Shown here: positions 36,723-48,405 of the stretch, piece after piece
Numbering within the stretch: the first letter of the stretch is position 1
Layout of the letters: the number at the start of each line of letters is the position of its first letter
Program-made: the position numbers and the translations under genes
Source: Anseranas semipalmata
Lineage: Eukaryota > Chordata > Aves > Anseriformes > Anseranatidae
Assembly: GCA_013399115.1 (NCBI GenBank)
Contig: VXAA01004388.1
Span: 1,697 to 65,696, forward strand
DNA: 64,000 nucleotides
Reading direction: 5' to 3'
Notes under the pieces: generated by a model
Told to the model about the DNA's origin: nothing
What the model saw: the letters and a program-made list of their open reading frames with translations, nothing else
The model's database searches: none

Positions 36723-39700
36723 CAGTACATCTACCTTTTAACTTTTTATTCAACATTATTATTTCAAAAATTTCCCATCAGCAAGAAGAAATAAGTAGAC
36801 AATTTACCTGCAGAGAGCCTTTTTGCCTTTCCAAGCTCTGTGTTCTCAGCCTACTACTAATACAACAAATACGACATGTAAAAATGTTGTGAGGTCCTTC
36901 ATTTTTCAGTTAGAAAGTATTGTGAAAGTGAAGACAAGATCAATCTTTCATCTGAACAGCAAATGTTGCATAATGTTGATTTTGTCATTCCAAACGAGTT
37001 TGAAAATCTGTTCAGTGAAGATCAGTTTCAAATCCAGCTACTTCAGCTGCAAGTGAACTGTTCACTCACTGGTGGTTTTGGAGAATAAATTCTTAGTAAA
37101 CAATTCCAGAGACACCCCAACAGAAATATGAATCGTTAATGAAATAATTTATCTAAATAAAAGAATCTAAATGATTCCAATAAATACACAGATCTACAGC
37201 TAAAATACAAAAGAGAGTCAAGCAGGCAGATTTAGAAGATTTATATCATGTTAAAAGAGGCTGGGAATGGAAGATGTTGTCGGGTGACACCTCTCATGCC
37301 TGTCCTTGTTAGAGAGCTCTCAAAGGACTCCCTCACAACACTGATTCAAGCAAAGACTCACCAGACCCCTTCTGAGCACAAGGGAAGTCAGACATTAGAA
37401 TGATGGAAACAGCAGGTTAATTGTCCACTGATAGGTTTCCTGGGCACTGTTGCCCTGCAAGGTTGAAATCCTCCAAAGGGTCCCAAGACTTCCTTTCAGT
37501 TTTCTGTGGTCTGTCGCAATTCTTCCTCAGCCACCTGTGAAATCCAGCAGTTCCTCATGGCACTATTTGTAACTTTTGTCAGCTTCTCACAGCTACCTGT
37601 CACATGCAGCAGTGTCTCTTGCCAGCAGTTTCTTACCTCTCTTCAATTAGCTTAACCTCGGATGAGAGTAAGCAGCAGCCTAGTCACCTGCCTGCAGCCC
37701 TAACACAACTTAGGTTTGAAGATGAAGTTTGGGAGAAACAACTGTGCGTAGGGTTGGTGCTGGCTTAAGCAGATAGAGAACAGGTTGTTAGCGAATGTGC
37801 AAGTCTCAGTCACACTAACATTTCAGAATGCATCTCTTTTCTCAGGCAGCGAGAGCACTCCTCTGTTAGAAGTCACACAGGCTAAGAACAAAAATGTTTT
37901 GTCTTCATTATTGATTCTTCATATATTAAAGACACCTGGCATATCAGATACTATGACAACTTACTAAGTAAACTAGAACTTCAGTGTGATAGAACGCATG
38001 ATGTCCTGCTTTGCAAGGGTGCCACTTCAAGCTAAGTGCACAAAAAAGGTGCCAAAAGCTACTACAGCTTAGTTTTCTCTGCATGATTCTAATTGTGATT
38101 ACAGTGTTAATGAAATATTTTCAAGAACCCCACCAAGTCAGCATACAGCTGTCCCTATAATCCAACACAAGTTCTCACAGCTCTTGACAAAATAGAATTC
38201 AAATGCCGTAAAATGCATTCCAGGTAATCAGCTCCTGTCCACTCATCCCGGTTAAGATGACAATTCTGTTTTATGAATTCTGATGAAGTAGAGCCAGCTC
38301 TAATACTCTTCATTTGCACAAAACCAAAACCACCTTGGAGTTAGCAATCTGTATTTCCTGACAGTGACAGCAGACGCGTTCTTCAATGGATGTTCCCAGA
38401 AAAGCAAAAAAACAAAAGTTAATATCCGCTCATCCTAAAGCTGTACAAAAATCTATTTTTTTCCCCTATGAAAAAGCCAGTTGTCTTTAGTAGGATTCTC
38501 CCTATAAAATGGACTGACGAAGTAAGTCTAGTAAACCTTGAAAAAAAAAAAAACACGTGTTTGTGTGTGTGCAAAAGCTTAATTTCCAGAGTAATTTTGC
38601 AAGTATATTAAAAAAGGACCTTTCTTCCGAGTTCAGTATCTGTCTTTTACCAGGCACACAAAGGTTAAAATACAGAAAAGAAATGATAATGTACAGTTGG
38701 GCTAGTCTAAAACCACAGTATTTGGACAGTTTTCTGTAAACTACAATTCTGTGTTTAGACCCTGCTATTCTAAACACGCTCTATCTGCTTCTATTCTAAG
38801 CATAAACTTAATCTAGCTTTTAAAAACCATTAACTGTATTAGCAAATGACAGGAAGCCAGTCTAAAGGTACACATCTCTGTACGGATGCAGACCAAAACA
38901 AACCAAAAGGCAGCAAGAGAACATAAATGAGAGATTGCACTTGGTACATGTTAAAAATTGTGTTGAGCTGATTAGCAATTACATTTTACCTTCTCAATAG
39001 TAGGCATGTTTAATCTTAAAATAAAAATAAAAAACAAAGAACTCTTATGTAACTATGTATACATGAACAACATTCAAAACTGCAAATATTTTAAACCTGC
39101 ACATTTGTTTTGGCTATCTTAATTACAATTGTGATTACTTTTTCTCAGCTATATTGTTTCATGTAAAGAAATCTGCTACGAAGATTTTGTGATGATATAC
39201 ACATGGTTTTATTTGAGTGAGATGAAGATACAACTGTTGGAGGAGATTTAGGGAGGATAATGTGATACATAGTTTATAATTCAACACATTTGCTCATTTA
39301 TTTCATTTCACCAAAGGTGTTTTATTCAGATTTGTGCAAAACAATGATACATTAGTACAATGATACAACGATACATGCCAAATAAATGATCTTCTATGGA
39401 ATGCAGGAATAAGTTAACTCATTACACGTTTTTAAAATTCTTTTCTGTCTCATTCTTTCCTGCATTATGTATGGATATCTATCACTGAACACTAAGAAGT
39501 ACCCAGGCTACCTCTGTAAATGTAATCAGGGATGCTAGACAGATTTGAGCTCATGAATTTCTTGGGCGTAAGAAAATCCAGCGGATAATCAAACCTATAA
39601 TCAGCCACTGGACCATTCCGTCCTTGACTTCAGATGTGCACAGCAACTTAAGAAGAAATGCAAGGATGATTAGGATAGCCTAATTGGAAAATGAAAGGTT

Positions 39701-41639
39701 TAAAAAAGGCAGTAGAGATGGTTACGGGTCAGTAGCCTCATATGCCTGTTTTCATATAGTTGCGTTTACCAGCAAATGTGAACAGAATGATTACTTAGGT
39801 AAATGGCAAGGTTTGAAAAACATCACCCCAGGGAGAAATAAACTCCATGAATGCCTACAGGTATCAGCTCAAAAGCAAGAAAAAAAGTATATTCAGTGAA
39901 ACTATCAGCTACATTTCAATCTACGCTAATTTTATAACATTTAAATTTAACATACTCTGGTGGTTCAAAAATGACGTTTGGTTTGTTTTTTTCATCAACA
40001 TTAAATCACACAACTATTACGGATGACATTATTTCAGTACCACAGATGAAAGAGAGGGAAAGGGCATTTGGTACTTGCTCACATAATCATAACAGCCAAG
40101 GATAGACTAACTGATCAATTCCTTCTTTATTTTCTTTTATCCCCCCAAACCAATACTGCAATGTCTTTTAAGGACAAAAACCATTGTTTTAAGTTTGTCA
40201 TTGGATAAATGAGCCACCATTCCTTTTATTACTAAAGGACCTTCAGTGCCTCAGTTTAGGTTTTGTTTTGCTTCTCCCCTTTTCCCTTCTTTCCTGCCAG
40301 TAACGAACATCCTTTGAGAAGTGAAGGGGATTTACTCTCTTCCTCTATCAGAAACCCAACATACAGTTAGGAATTAACTTCAGCAGACGGATTAGGGCAC
40401 CAAGTTAGCTCATAAGTCATTCGAAGCCTGGTGATGATCCCCTGAATGAAGATAATTTTTACTTCTCTTGCTAATAATCCATCAGAGCCATAAACAGATT
40501 AAATATTGCTCCTGGATTGATTTATTTTTATTCACGAAGGAACTCAATGAAGAATAAAATGGAAACAAATAAAACCTAGACACAACTTTTTGTGATTGCT
40601 CCCAGGATGTCTCTTAACGAATGCCTTTGCATCTCCGTACTTGGCTGAATAAAGTGCTTGCAATTATAATCAGCCAACAGCAATTCTGATTCCAGTAGTG
40701 TTGACTAGCAGAAAAACAGTGCCAGCTAGTTACTCTGTACTTACATAATTAGAATCCCTAGCAAAATCAAGAGAAGGTAGGGATCTTTCTTTTTCCACCT
40801 AGAAAATAAGACTTGATTCCTCTGTATTCCATTCTCTATTTGCTTTTCCTTGCCTTTTCCATTTTACTTGAATTCCTTGTCAGTCTGATCATCCTCACAA
40901 GCCAGAGCACCTTCAAACATCTTTCTAATCCATATATGAATTTCTGAAACTTTCTTGTCACCTTGTGTGTGGTTTTAGTGTTATAAAAACAAACAATCTT
41001 AAAAGAAGCATTGCAATTTAACACCTGTATAACAGAACTGCTGCTATTTTCAGTCAAACAAGTGAGAGATGTTTCTGGGTTAAAAACACCTGATTTTAAT
41101 AAATAAAAATAACCTTTAAACATTATATTTTAAGAGCAAGATATAAAAGATAATAACATGAAGGTTTTTTTTTCCCATGACGTGAACAGTTCCTTATCTA
41201 GACAATATTTCTACTACCAGATTAAGTTGGTTGCTGAACATCACTAAACAATCTAGTAATTCTTCAGGCATTGTACAGCATTATTACCTCCTCTCTGGCA
41301 CAGATATGTTTAGGGAGCTATTTACTTTTGGCATGTGAACTTAAGTAAGTAATCAGAAATTACTACACTGCATTTCTCTAGCAACACCATCCCTTAAGGA
41401 ATACTCAATTATTTTGTTTGCAATACCATGCTTCTTAAAAAAGGGATTAGTATCCAAAATACCAATTCCTTCTTCACTGACAGCCTCGAACAGAAAAGAA
41501 TAGACAACTGTGTGTACAAAACATACAATATTAGGATTTTGCTCCATGAGTGAACAGAAAGTACAGATATGTATTACACTTTGTAACGCAACATTTGAGG
41601 GAAAGGTATTTCTAATATTTGTTTTTTTCCTAAGTGGGA
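36723..41639. other. AT-rich DNA without recognisable genes
   Basis: No gene or confident transposon is recognised. The portion 37260-37720 is less AT-rich and less repetitive than its surroundings, but it shows no coding pattern that I can support. An A12 tract at about 38541-38552 is followed by a GT-rich run. Confidence 0.5.
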
Positions 41640-41985
41640 TCTATGCCTAGAACTGTGAATGCATGGACTGGTGAGGCTAGCTATGCAACGCAGCCTGTCC
41701 CAGCGCGCTTCCAGCCCCGTGTGCTTCGAGGCAGCCTGAAGCCAGCCCAGGGAGCCACTGGTGCCCAGCAGTGCCCCCTCACGCAGCCCAGGTCCCCGGG
41801 GTGTGCTCTGGAGGGTGCCCGGGACACGGCTGCGCCCCGCAGCCACCAGGCCAGAAGCACCTTGAACTTCGCTAGGGCTGCCCTGGAGGACGCGCTACCA
41901 GGCCTCAAGCAGGACCAAAGGCAAGCCTGTACCCAGTGACTCCTGGGCACTGAGCTGCTGCTGTAGGGGCAGACGCAGCCCATCT
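41640..41985. other. GC-rich, CpG-containing island of unknown identity
   Basis: About 340 bp of GC-rich sequence with roughly a dozen CpGs (for example 'cccagcgcgcttcc', 'cccgggacacggctgcgc', 'gaggacgcgctacc') lie within strongly AT-rich flanks. Both strands are open for about 100 codons (41634-41939 on +, 41983-41681 on -). That is expected from the low density of TAA/TAG in such sequence. Neither translation resembles a family I know. It could be an inserted fragment, an unrecognised LTR, a first exon or promoter CpG island, or an isolated regulatory element. Confidence 0.5.
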
Positions 41986-44900
41986 GGCCTATTTCTGAAT
42001 GCTCTCAGCCATTCATCCCCATCTAATTAGGATGAACAATCCTGATCTATTAGGATTGTTAGGATAATTAGTCTATTAGGTCATATATATCTATATTTAA
42101 AGGTACTTTGACACATGCTCTACGTAATTATTCTTTCTGTTTCAGAAAGTAATTGATCTAATAAATTGAGAAGAGAGAGCATTCTACCACTGACTAATAC
42201 ATACAAATGTTCTATAACATCATGAAAACAGTTTTGCAGCTGGAAAGCCCAGCTCTTCCTTTTCTTTAACAAGTTTTTCTAAACACGAAAGATTCTAGAT
42301 GCTATTTCCTTATGCCTCAGATTTTTCAAAATGTCACAGGGAAACGTAGATATGTGCTGCTTAATCCATCCTGCTAGGATCAGAAAAAAATTACAACTTT
42401 GCAGAAAATTTTTAAAACATTAGAGATTGTACACATAGCAATTGAGCAACAGTGCTTTCTTGGTGGGATAAAGTATAAAAGAGAGAGACCTGACTAGAAA
42501 ATTCAGGCAAAAGCAGAATACGAATTTTCAAATCTGCAAATATGTTCAATTGCATAGAAACTGTAATTATGACTTTAATTTTTAAGTAACATATTGTGGA
42601 ACAATCTTTATAAAACTTTGCCTGCAATTTTTTCTTTTGTTTCATTGTAAGTCAGAAACTTTGTGCTGCAAAGTCCAAACTTTGTTCTGTTTGTGACTTT
42701 AATGGATTACCTCCAAGACCAAGAGAAAACACAGTTTTTTGCACTAGTTTAGTTCTTGGAATTTGTTCAAAGGACAAAAAATGTAATTGAGAAAGTATTC
42801 CAAATTATGCACAGTTACATTTCTGATTTGCTTTAGACTTCTGCATACTATTTTATATACCAGTACGCCACGTCTTGAAAGTAACAATTACAATCAGCAT
42901 GAAATTAAGAAATGTAACCATCAAGCCAGTTCCTAACCACATAATTTTGCTCCGGTAAAATACTTTTTCAGTTCTTTTAGTAAAATTGGACAAATCATGT
43001 CACCACACCAGGTCCAGATTAAAGTACATTAAGAAAGTACTACCCTGCTAATTAAATTTCATAGAATTGTCTTAGCACAGAACTACTGGGAAGAGATGAA
43101 CCAGCAAATCTTCCGAGTCATCCGAAGAATGGGAAGATTTTCTTTACATGGAAGACAACCACAGTCTCATAACTATGAAGGCAGCTAACACACAAATCAA
43201 GTTACTTCTAAACAACGGGTTATAAGAACGTAAACGCTCGCAGGCACCAAGTATCAGCAATGACTAGGAGATTCAGGAGATGACAGTACCTTCCAGCCAC
43301 TTCTGGTTTTCGGGAGGATGACTTCCATTGTTTTGTTAAGGTGCAGACTACACCATACATTCCACTTATTCTTGCAAATTAGTATCAGATGCAAGATTTC
43401 TTATTGTGCGTCTTTCCTTACTGTGATAATTTGAGAATTGTTTGCTGATATGGTTAGATACTTGGAAAAAAAAACCCTAAACCCTATCATCTTGAACTCT
43501 CAAGTTCTTCAGCAGCCTGCATAATCATTCTTAACCACCATCATTAGAGGCCTTTCAGAATAGGTTAGGAATGTGCAGATGTATGCATATAAGGCAGGAA
43601 CGATGCGATCTTGTGAGGAAGGGCAGATCACTTGTCTGGGGTCCCTTCTAGCTTTTTTTGCTTTAATGGCTTTAGATTTTTTCAAAAGTATTCCAATAAA
43701 TTAGCAGTACACAAGACCTATCAACTATGAAAACTAAGTATTCACAAGAAGGCTAGAATGGTTCTTAGGAAACAAACTTAAACTAATTGAAATACTCAAC
43801 CAAATATTTTAAAACATGTTTAAGCTACAAGGCACTAAGGTTCTTTTTCACATGAACTTCTCCACCCACCACGGTCTAGCCAGGGTATGACTACCCAGTG
43901 TATGACTTAGGTTTAGGAGGTTCTAAGTTCGGATTCAAAAATCGATTTTTCCACCATATTTTATGTTTCTTCACCATCTTTTCTGAAGCTCAGTTATTCC
44001 AATAATGACTGCATGAAATAGGAGACTGGCCTGCAAAGCAGGACCTTTGCTATGTGAATCATAAATTTTTTTAAAGTGGGAAAAATGCCATATCTATTTG
44101 AAAAAGTTTCATTCAATAAAAGATACACTGCTCTGAAGATCATGAATATGACTCGGCAAGTTTACTGAACCAATTATTTTAAAATTGCAATTTGGCCTTA
44201 GGCATATTCTGTTGATTAACGATCATAAAGGAAGCAAAAAGCACATTCATGTTGCTTTAACAAAACATGAAGATCTGAAAAATGAGAGAAATCATGACTT
44301 CTAAAAATTTCACAAGCTCTTTCAGAGAATTAAAGCAACAGAGAGATACAGTAGAGGAATGGGGGAAACAAAAAAGGAAACAGGTGCAAGTTTTCAGTTA
44401 TAACAATTTTTTGATTGTCCCCTTTCAATAAACATTGAAATTACTTCTCCGCTTTTCATCCTTAAGAGCTTCATCTCCCTTCTAAAGCATCCAATACAGA
44501 AACTGCTTAGTAATTCAGAAACTGCAAAAAAGGACAATAATCCTATTTAGAGTATGCTGTATTTTCAAATGTCCACTAATATGTTCTAACCTGAAGATAC
44601 TTATGTTAGAAACACTGATTCACTTTTAGTAGTTATTAAGTCACTTTGCTTTAAAAAAGCAAGGAATATCAGAAACAAAACAAGGGCTGTCCAGATGCAC
44701 ATAACCTGTAACAGCTACAAATCAGAAACTACTTTCAAATCTTAGTGGCAGAACTAGTAAAAGGAATACAGTAATTGAATGGCTTTGCAAACTCTCCCAA
44801 AATAATATGATGTGGATCTGGTAAGACAAACTATGTACAACCAAACTGTAAGCTTGCCTGTAGAAGAGTAAGTGTGGTAGACAGCAGCCTTTAAAATCTA

Positions 44901-45659
44901 AAAACTGCACCCCCTAGAATGATGAGAAAAATGGGACACAGAAGTCAAAGTTGCAGAAGAACAGCCATTTTCAGAGTCGAAGTACTTCAGGATTAATTGG
45001 AATAAAGTCCTATTTACATAGCACTGAGTCAGACACAACACTTCAAAAGCTGTTATCTACTAATAAACCAGAGAAGTCAATGAGGACAGTTGATACCTAA
45101 TTGTAAAAAACAGTTTGAAAAATATTATCAACTACAGATTATTTTGTATCGTATCGGCATATACAAGTGGACATACTACATTATCTTGTTTTTCCCCAAA
45201 CTGCTATTGCATATATGTTCTAAAAAAGATTTAATTTAATGGCTGTTCTAAAATATGCACCTATGGCCGTATCACTCAAAACTCTTTCTATGCACATACA
45301 ACACCACGATCTTAATTGAAAAGGACTGTAAAGTAAAACCCGTCCAGTTTACATCCTGTTTTAAGTGAAGATTCTAATGTAAATCTGCCTTCAGAGAAAC
45401 TGACTCAAGTGGTCTCTTACTAAATTTCTTTAGGCACGTTTTTGTATCTGGTGTTGCATTGTATGTATCTCGTGTTCATCTGAATGAAATGAGAACCGAG
45501 AAATGAGCAGAAAGAAGAGCAAAAATAGTGACTTTGAATGGCACAATTATCTGAGGGAAGCAGTTGGTTTTTTTTTTTCCTCCTTCTACTCGCAGTTAGC
45601 CTATAGAGATTAACGTTAAGAACAAACACTAAATCTTAATCAACCTACATCTGCACTCC
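41986..45659. other. AT-rich DNA without recognisable genes
   Basis: Nothing is recognised except a perfect 9-base hairpin at 42035-42060. It lies in a short patch with several ATTAGGAT-like repeats (42024-42080), just right of the GC island. Confidence 0.55.
42035..42060. repeat. Perfect 9-bp inverted repeat
   Basis: Arms AACAATCCT (42035-42043) and AGGATTGTT (42052-42060) flank an 8-base loop. No run of T follows that would suggest a Pol III end, and no known RNA family is evident. Confidence 0.6.
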
Positions 45660-46090
45660 TGACAGAACTCTAACACAACAGCACCTCCGGTTAAAATGGC
45701 AGCAGTGGGAAGGGGTGGTTGAAGTACCACCTCGCGACAACTTTTAACTCAGGGTGATGCGCGCAGGACCACACAGGAGGTTTTGCTCATGCCTCTCCCG
45801 GAGCTGCCTGACTTCTCAACAGCTCCTGCAGGATTTCTCCCGGAGCTGTCAGACAGGCATCAAATTTGCCACAATCTGTGCAAAACAGCTGCTCTTGAAA
45901 GTAACCTTGGATGCCTGCTACAACCACCTGGGAAAGCTCTCAAGGGCTGCAAGCCGAGGGCACGCTGTCTCGGTAGGGCCTTCCCTCTTACAGCCAACAT
46001 TTGTGGAAGCACCATCTGTTCCCACACGACTTTTGTTTGTTTATTTGCTGTTTGCTCCCCCCACCTTCATGTTTTATTGACCCGTGACAC
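45660..46090. other. GC-richer block with internal duplication, unknown
   Basis: A moderately GC-rich block in AT-rich DNA. The 13-mer TCTCCCGGAGCTG occurs at 45794-45806 and again at 45836-45848, in a similar context, so there is a 42-bp imperfect tandem duplication. Two overlapping + frames (45754-46080 and 45783-46106, about 107 codons each) compete, and neither looks like a known protein. An unrecognised repeat or a non-coding element is more likely than a gene. Confidence 0.4.
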
Positions 46091-47317
46091 TGCAATACCA
46101 CTCTGAATTTGCAACCGATGCACCACATGCGATAGCGAATGACGATACCTTCCTCTAAGGGTTTTTTTTTCATTATCTAACTTATAGTAAGGAGCGATAC
46201 TACAATTAAATGGCAAACACACACAAAAAGACATTTACAATGTAGCGCACAGGGATTTTTCATTGTGCAGATCCCATTAATGAAATTCACACAAATCCCT
46301 GAGGTTGTTCCTCAAAAATTAATGTTAAAGCACTTATTTATAACTTTACATGTCCTTTTCAAAAGATTAACAATTACCAGACTTTAATGACATCTCTTTG
46401 GAGACTGCGGACATATAAATTGTATAAGCCTAAAACAACTGTTTGGCTGGAAGCCTGGTTAAACCACAATTCTGTGAGAGAAAATTAATCTTTCAGATGA
46501 AACTTACTTTTTTCATACTACAGTCAAAACCATTGTACAACTAAAGCTGTACTTTAAAGGTAGTAATTTGGAAAAGCTTTTTGATTCCTGAAAAGTAAAA
46601 CAAAAATAAAATTATTACCATTCAAACTAGCTGACATCTTTCTTACAGCGTTGGAAGAAAATTACATTTTTTTTGACAAATACTTGTAATAACCTGCATG
46701 GGAGCAGGGAAAACGGCATGCCATGGAGCTGACATTAATTTAGGTTTTATAAAAAGAACCTTTTAAAAAGGTACATATACACAATTAACGAAACCACTAT
46801 AGGTATCTTGTTCGAAGACTTGTGGTGTCAGGGCCAGGAAGGGGAAAAAAAAAAAAAAAAAGACAGGAAAGGAAAAAAGAAAATATATTCTAGAAATAGA
46901 AATAGGTGAACTTCTGCAATTTTTCAAGAGAAAAAGAAGTGGCTATGGCATTATCCAGCAGGACAGATCGTTAGCAGCACATGAAAAATATTTTGTAAAT
47001 GCCTACAAGATTTGATCACTAACACCCAGCAAAATTCCTACCGAAAACAATGTTTTGTTTGCTTTTGTTTTTCAAAGAAAAAATTTCATTTTATTTTCCC
47101 ATGTCCAGTGGTTTCTGATAGTCAAAATTATTTCACCACACTAACAAGGAAATCTGTAACTCAAAATTGAACTCATGTCCAGGGGAAAAAAAAAAAAAAA
47201 AGAAACTGAGAGAAATATCTTAATTGTTGTCTTTCAAATTTAAATATTCCAGGAATAGTCAATTTAAGGCTGTTCTTAAGTGAGAATTCTGTAATTTGTT
47301 GGTTTTTTTTTTTTTTT
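46091..47317. other. AT-rich DNA before the assembly gap
   Basis: No gene is recognised. Homopolymers are A17 at about 46845-46861, A16 near 47186-47201, and T15 at about 47303-47317 directly against the gap. Confidence 0.6.
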
Positions 47318-47412
47318 NNNNNNNNNNNNNNNNNNNNNNNNNNNNNNNNNNNNNNNNNNNNNNNNNNNNNNNNNNNNNNNNNNNNNNNNNNNNNNNNNNN
47401 NNNNNNNNNNNN
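47318..47412. other. Assembly gap, 95 N
   Basis: Ninety-five consecutive N residues are bounded by a poly-T run on the left and an LTR start on the right. The frame drawn across it on the minus strand (47505-47173) has no meaning. Confidence 0.99.
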
Positions 47413-47653
47413 TGTGCTGGGTTTTGGTTGGGATAGAGTTAATTTATTGTAGCTTTTGTGGTGGTATGTTTTGGATTTGTGAGGAAAATAGTGCTGATAA
47501 CACACCAGTGTTTCAGCTGTTGCTGATCCCTAACTGTCTTCATCTCAATGCACAAGTTTTCTAACTTTTGCCCTTCTGATTCTCTTCCCCAGTCCCGATG
47601 GGGGAGAGGAAGAGGAGTGCGGCTTACCTGTCTACCGGGGTTAACCCACAACA
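47413..47653 (+). mobile_element. ERVL-like solo LTR with large internal deletion
   Basis: The 5' end reads TGTGCTGGGTTTTGGTTGGG and continues 'atagagttaatttattgtag' and 'gctgataacacaccagtg', typical of the same LTR class as 12199-12724. Near 47535 it jumps to the 3' part ('ctgtcttcatctcaa', then the 'acttttgcccttctgattct' stretch). It ends in a GGGG-rich block and AACCCACAACA at 47653. About 280 bp of the middle are missing compared with the copy at 12199. The upstream neighbour is an assembly gap, so the true left junction cannot be seen. Confidence 0.83.
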
Positions 47654-47658
47654 CAATT

Positions 47659-47775
47659 TTTTTAATAAAACTGTAGTTTTGATAACATAGTAAGATACAT
47701 AAGTCATATCAAATTTTCTGTATGACGTTTTCTAATAAAACATTGTATTTTAAGATACATAAGTTATATTACAGT
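47659..47775. repeat. Imperfect ~70-bp tandem duplication beside the LTR
   Basis: Two related units both contain TAATAAAA (about 47662 and 47732) followed by AAGATACATAAGT (about 47692 and 47753). The second unit lacks about ten bases. It lies immediately after the LTR end. Confidence 0.65.
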
Positions 47776-48360
47776 CATAGAAAAATAAGGATATTTGCAT
47801 GCAAGAGACAATCATTGATAGTCTAAAGAAATAAGGCAAATAAGAGTGAGAGAAAGAAGGATTAGCACCTCCAGTTTACAACTGAGGAAGTAGGCCACAA
47901 AGAGATTGTTATACCGATGTTATCTTCCATATAGTCTAACAGTCCCATAACCAAACAGATTTGATATTTGGAGTATGTTTAGGAAGAACTTCTATATTCT
48001 TCAAATTGAACATTATAAAATATTTATAGGAACTCATTAAACACAGGTTGATATTGGACTGGGTTCACCTCACTCTGACCTCTAAATTATTTTAGTAAGA
48101 ATCTATTCTGGCGTTTCATTTATATAAATTGACCGTGTTTTCCGGGCAAATGAACACTGCTAGTTTTCTGAACGTTCCACAAGGAACACACTGGAACACA
48201 ACTGCAACCTTAACTCAGTGTGTTTTTTTCACCCAGTGTGAAGTCTTCATGGTCGGTCTACATTAGCTGAAAGCTTATGAAGATGATTTTTAAACTTAGA
48301 CAAGTATCCCATTCAATAATGTCTCCACCTATATGACATTTTCATAAATTCCCAGAAGCT

Positions 48361-48405
48361 TATTTTCAAAAAAGCCTGATTATTTTCAAAAAGCCTGAAA
48401 AAGCT
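48361..48405. repeat. Short tandem duplication
   Basis: The unit TATTTTCAAAAA(A)GCCTGA occurs twice in a row with one base length difference. Confidence 0.8.

Noticed and set aside
47173..47505. 110-codon minus-strand frame
   Set aside because: It runs through 95 N and homopolymers, so the translation is meaningless.
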